NCBI RefSeq assembly: GCF_008629695.1
Contig: NZ_VWSH01000004.1
Span: forward strand, 124,001 to 188,000
Length of the DNA stretch: 64,000 bases
Direction of reading: 5' to 3'
Source: Taibaiella lutea
Lineage (GTDB): Bacteria; Bacteroidota; Bacteroidia; Chitinophagales; Chitinophagaceae
The position numbers were made by a program, and so were the translations under genes. The notes under the pieces were generated by a model that made no database searches, was not told the origin of the DNA, and saw only the letters and a program-made list of their open reading frames with translations. Shown here one piece after another: positions 63,639-64,000 of this stretch; the stretch's first letter is position 1, and each line of letters begins with the position of its first letter.

Positions 63639-64000
63639 TGCAATAAAATTCTTTGTGCGGAAAAACCGGGACCAAAGCTAAGCATCAGTCCTGTATCTCC
63701 TTTCTTAATATCACTATCCAGGAAATGCTCCAATACATACAACACTGTTGCGCTCGACATATTGCCGTACTGACGCATCACTTCTTTTGTTACATCAATA
63801 TTCTTGCCCATGTCCGAGAATAATGATTCCACCATTTGTATAATCTTTTTACCGCCGGGATGAAATATCAGATGGTCAATATCGCTTATGGTCTTATTAT
63901 TTTTCTGCAAAAAAGGTAACAATATATCTTCAAAATGCGCTGCAATTTTCTCAGGAACTTCAATATCCAGCACCATTTTCAATCCTGTATCGGTTAAATC
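63632..64000 (-). CDS. Type III polyketide synthase, C-terminal part (5' end cut by window edge)
   Basis: The frame is open to base 64000 with no start needed inside the window; about 122 residues are visible. Chalcone/stilbene synthase C-terminal motifs: LIFHPGGKKIIQMVE with the catalytic His, RQYGNMSSATVLYVLEH with the catalytic Asn, and the closing GLMLSFGPGFSAQRILL. Such enzymes condense an acyl starter with malonyl units into pyrones or alkylresorcinols. The linked ACP, ketosynthase, dehydratase and reductase could make the starter chain. The catalytic Cys is in the missing part. Confidence 0.9.
   Translation of the reverse strand, partial: DLTDTGLKMVLDIEVPEKIAAHFEDILLPFLQKNNKTISDIDHLIFHPGGKKIIQMVESLFSDMGKNIDVTKEVMRQYGNMSSATVLYVLEHFLDSDIKKGDTGLMLSFGPGFSAQRILLQW

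Overview
This window looks like a chromosomal segment of a Bacteroidota bacterium, probably from or near the family Chitinophagaceae. That placement is inferred from several features: two proteins with type IX secretion (T9SS type B) C-terminal sorting domains, an outer-membrane beta-barrel protein of the carboxypeptidase-regulatory/plug/barrel type, many promoters with the Bacteroidota -7 element TAnnTTTG, a DUF3109 protein, a TPR-type HisKA_3 kinase paired with a LuxR-type regulator, and YD/Rhs giants of the Bacteroidota style. There is no rRNA and no CRISPR array, and I recognise no transposase.

Layout. 1-5460 (minus): a photosensory PAS-GAF-PHY module followed, in the same reading frame and one codon after its stop, by a CheB-CheR-PAS-histidine kinase giant that runs off the left edge. 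5.8-14 kb: housekeeping genes (class I aminotransferase, purD, DUF3109, an outer-membrane barrel protein, class I aldolase, a CAT-anticodon tRNA). Behind the aminotransferase, its own 3' end has been tandemly duplicated. 14-19.8 kb: small orphan genes, a frameshifted small gene, a stand-alone LytTR regulator, a T9SS cargo protein and a long gene-poor stretch. 19.8-43.6 kb (plus): an eight-gene locus encoding a barrel/coiled-coil outer-membrane protein, a secreted beta protein, a Skp/OmpH-like chaperone, a lipoprotein, a 2034-residue SpvB-like protein, a LolA-like periplasmic protein, a 3657-residue Rhs protein with a variable C-terminal tip, and a small lipoprotein that could be the cognate immunity protein. 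I consider this the most interesting system in the window: a putative self-contained export and toxin-encapsulation locus.

43.6-44.5 kb: terminators and a degenerate 21-bp tandem repeat array. 44.6-54.9 kb: S1/P1 nuclease, a multi-PAS kinase, two small orphan genes, an SDR/AraC/SRPBCC group with AraC-like operator repeats, and a run of small genes resembling stress genes: a prion-like N/Y/G-rich protein, a YciE-type DUF892 protein, a secreted basic peptide and a low-affinity iron permease family protein. 55-60 kb: a second T9SS cargo protein and a two-component pair. 60.1-64 kb (minus): a lipid/polyketide cluster of type III PKS, enoyl-reductase-type SDR, hotdog dehydratase, ketosynthase, ACP and phosphopantetheinyl transferase, cut by the right edge.

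Regulatory structure seen directly: two unlinked promoters share the palindrome CAGGT-N7-ACCTGA exactly 19 nt upstream of an identical TATAGATTTG box, and four dispersed CCTTATAGG palindromes lie between genes, two of them inside the polyketide operon. Function calls come from remembered family motifs; no database search was run.
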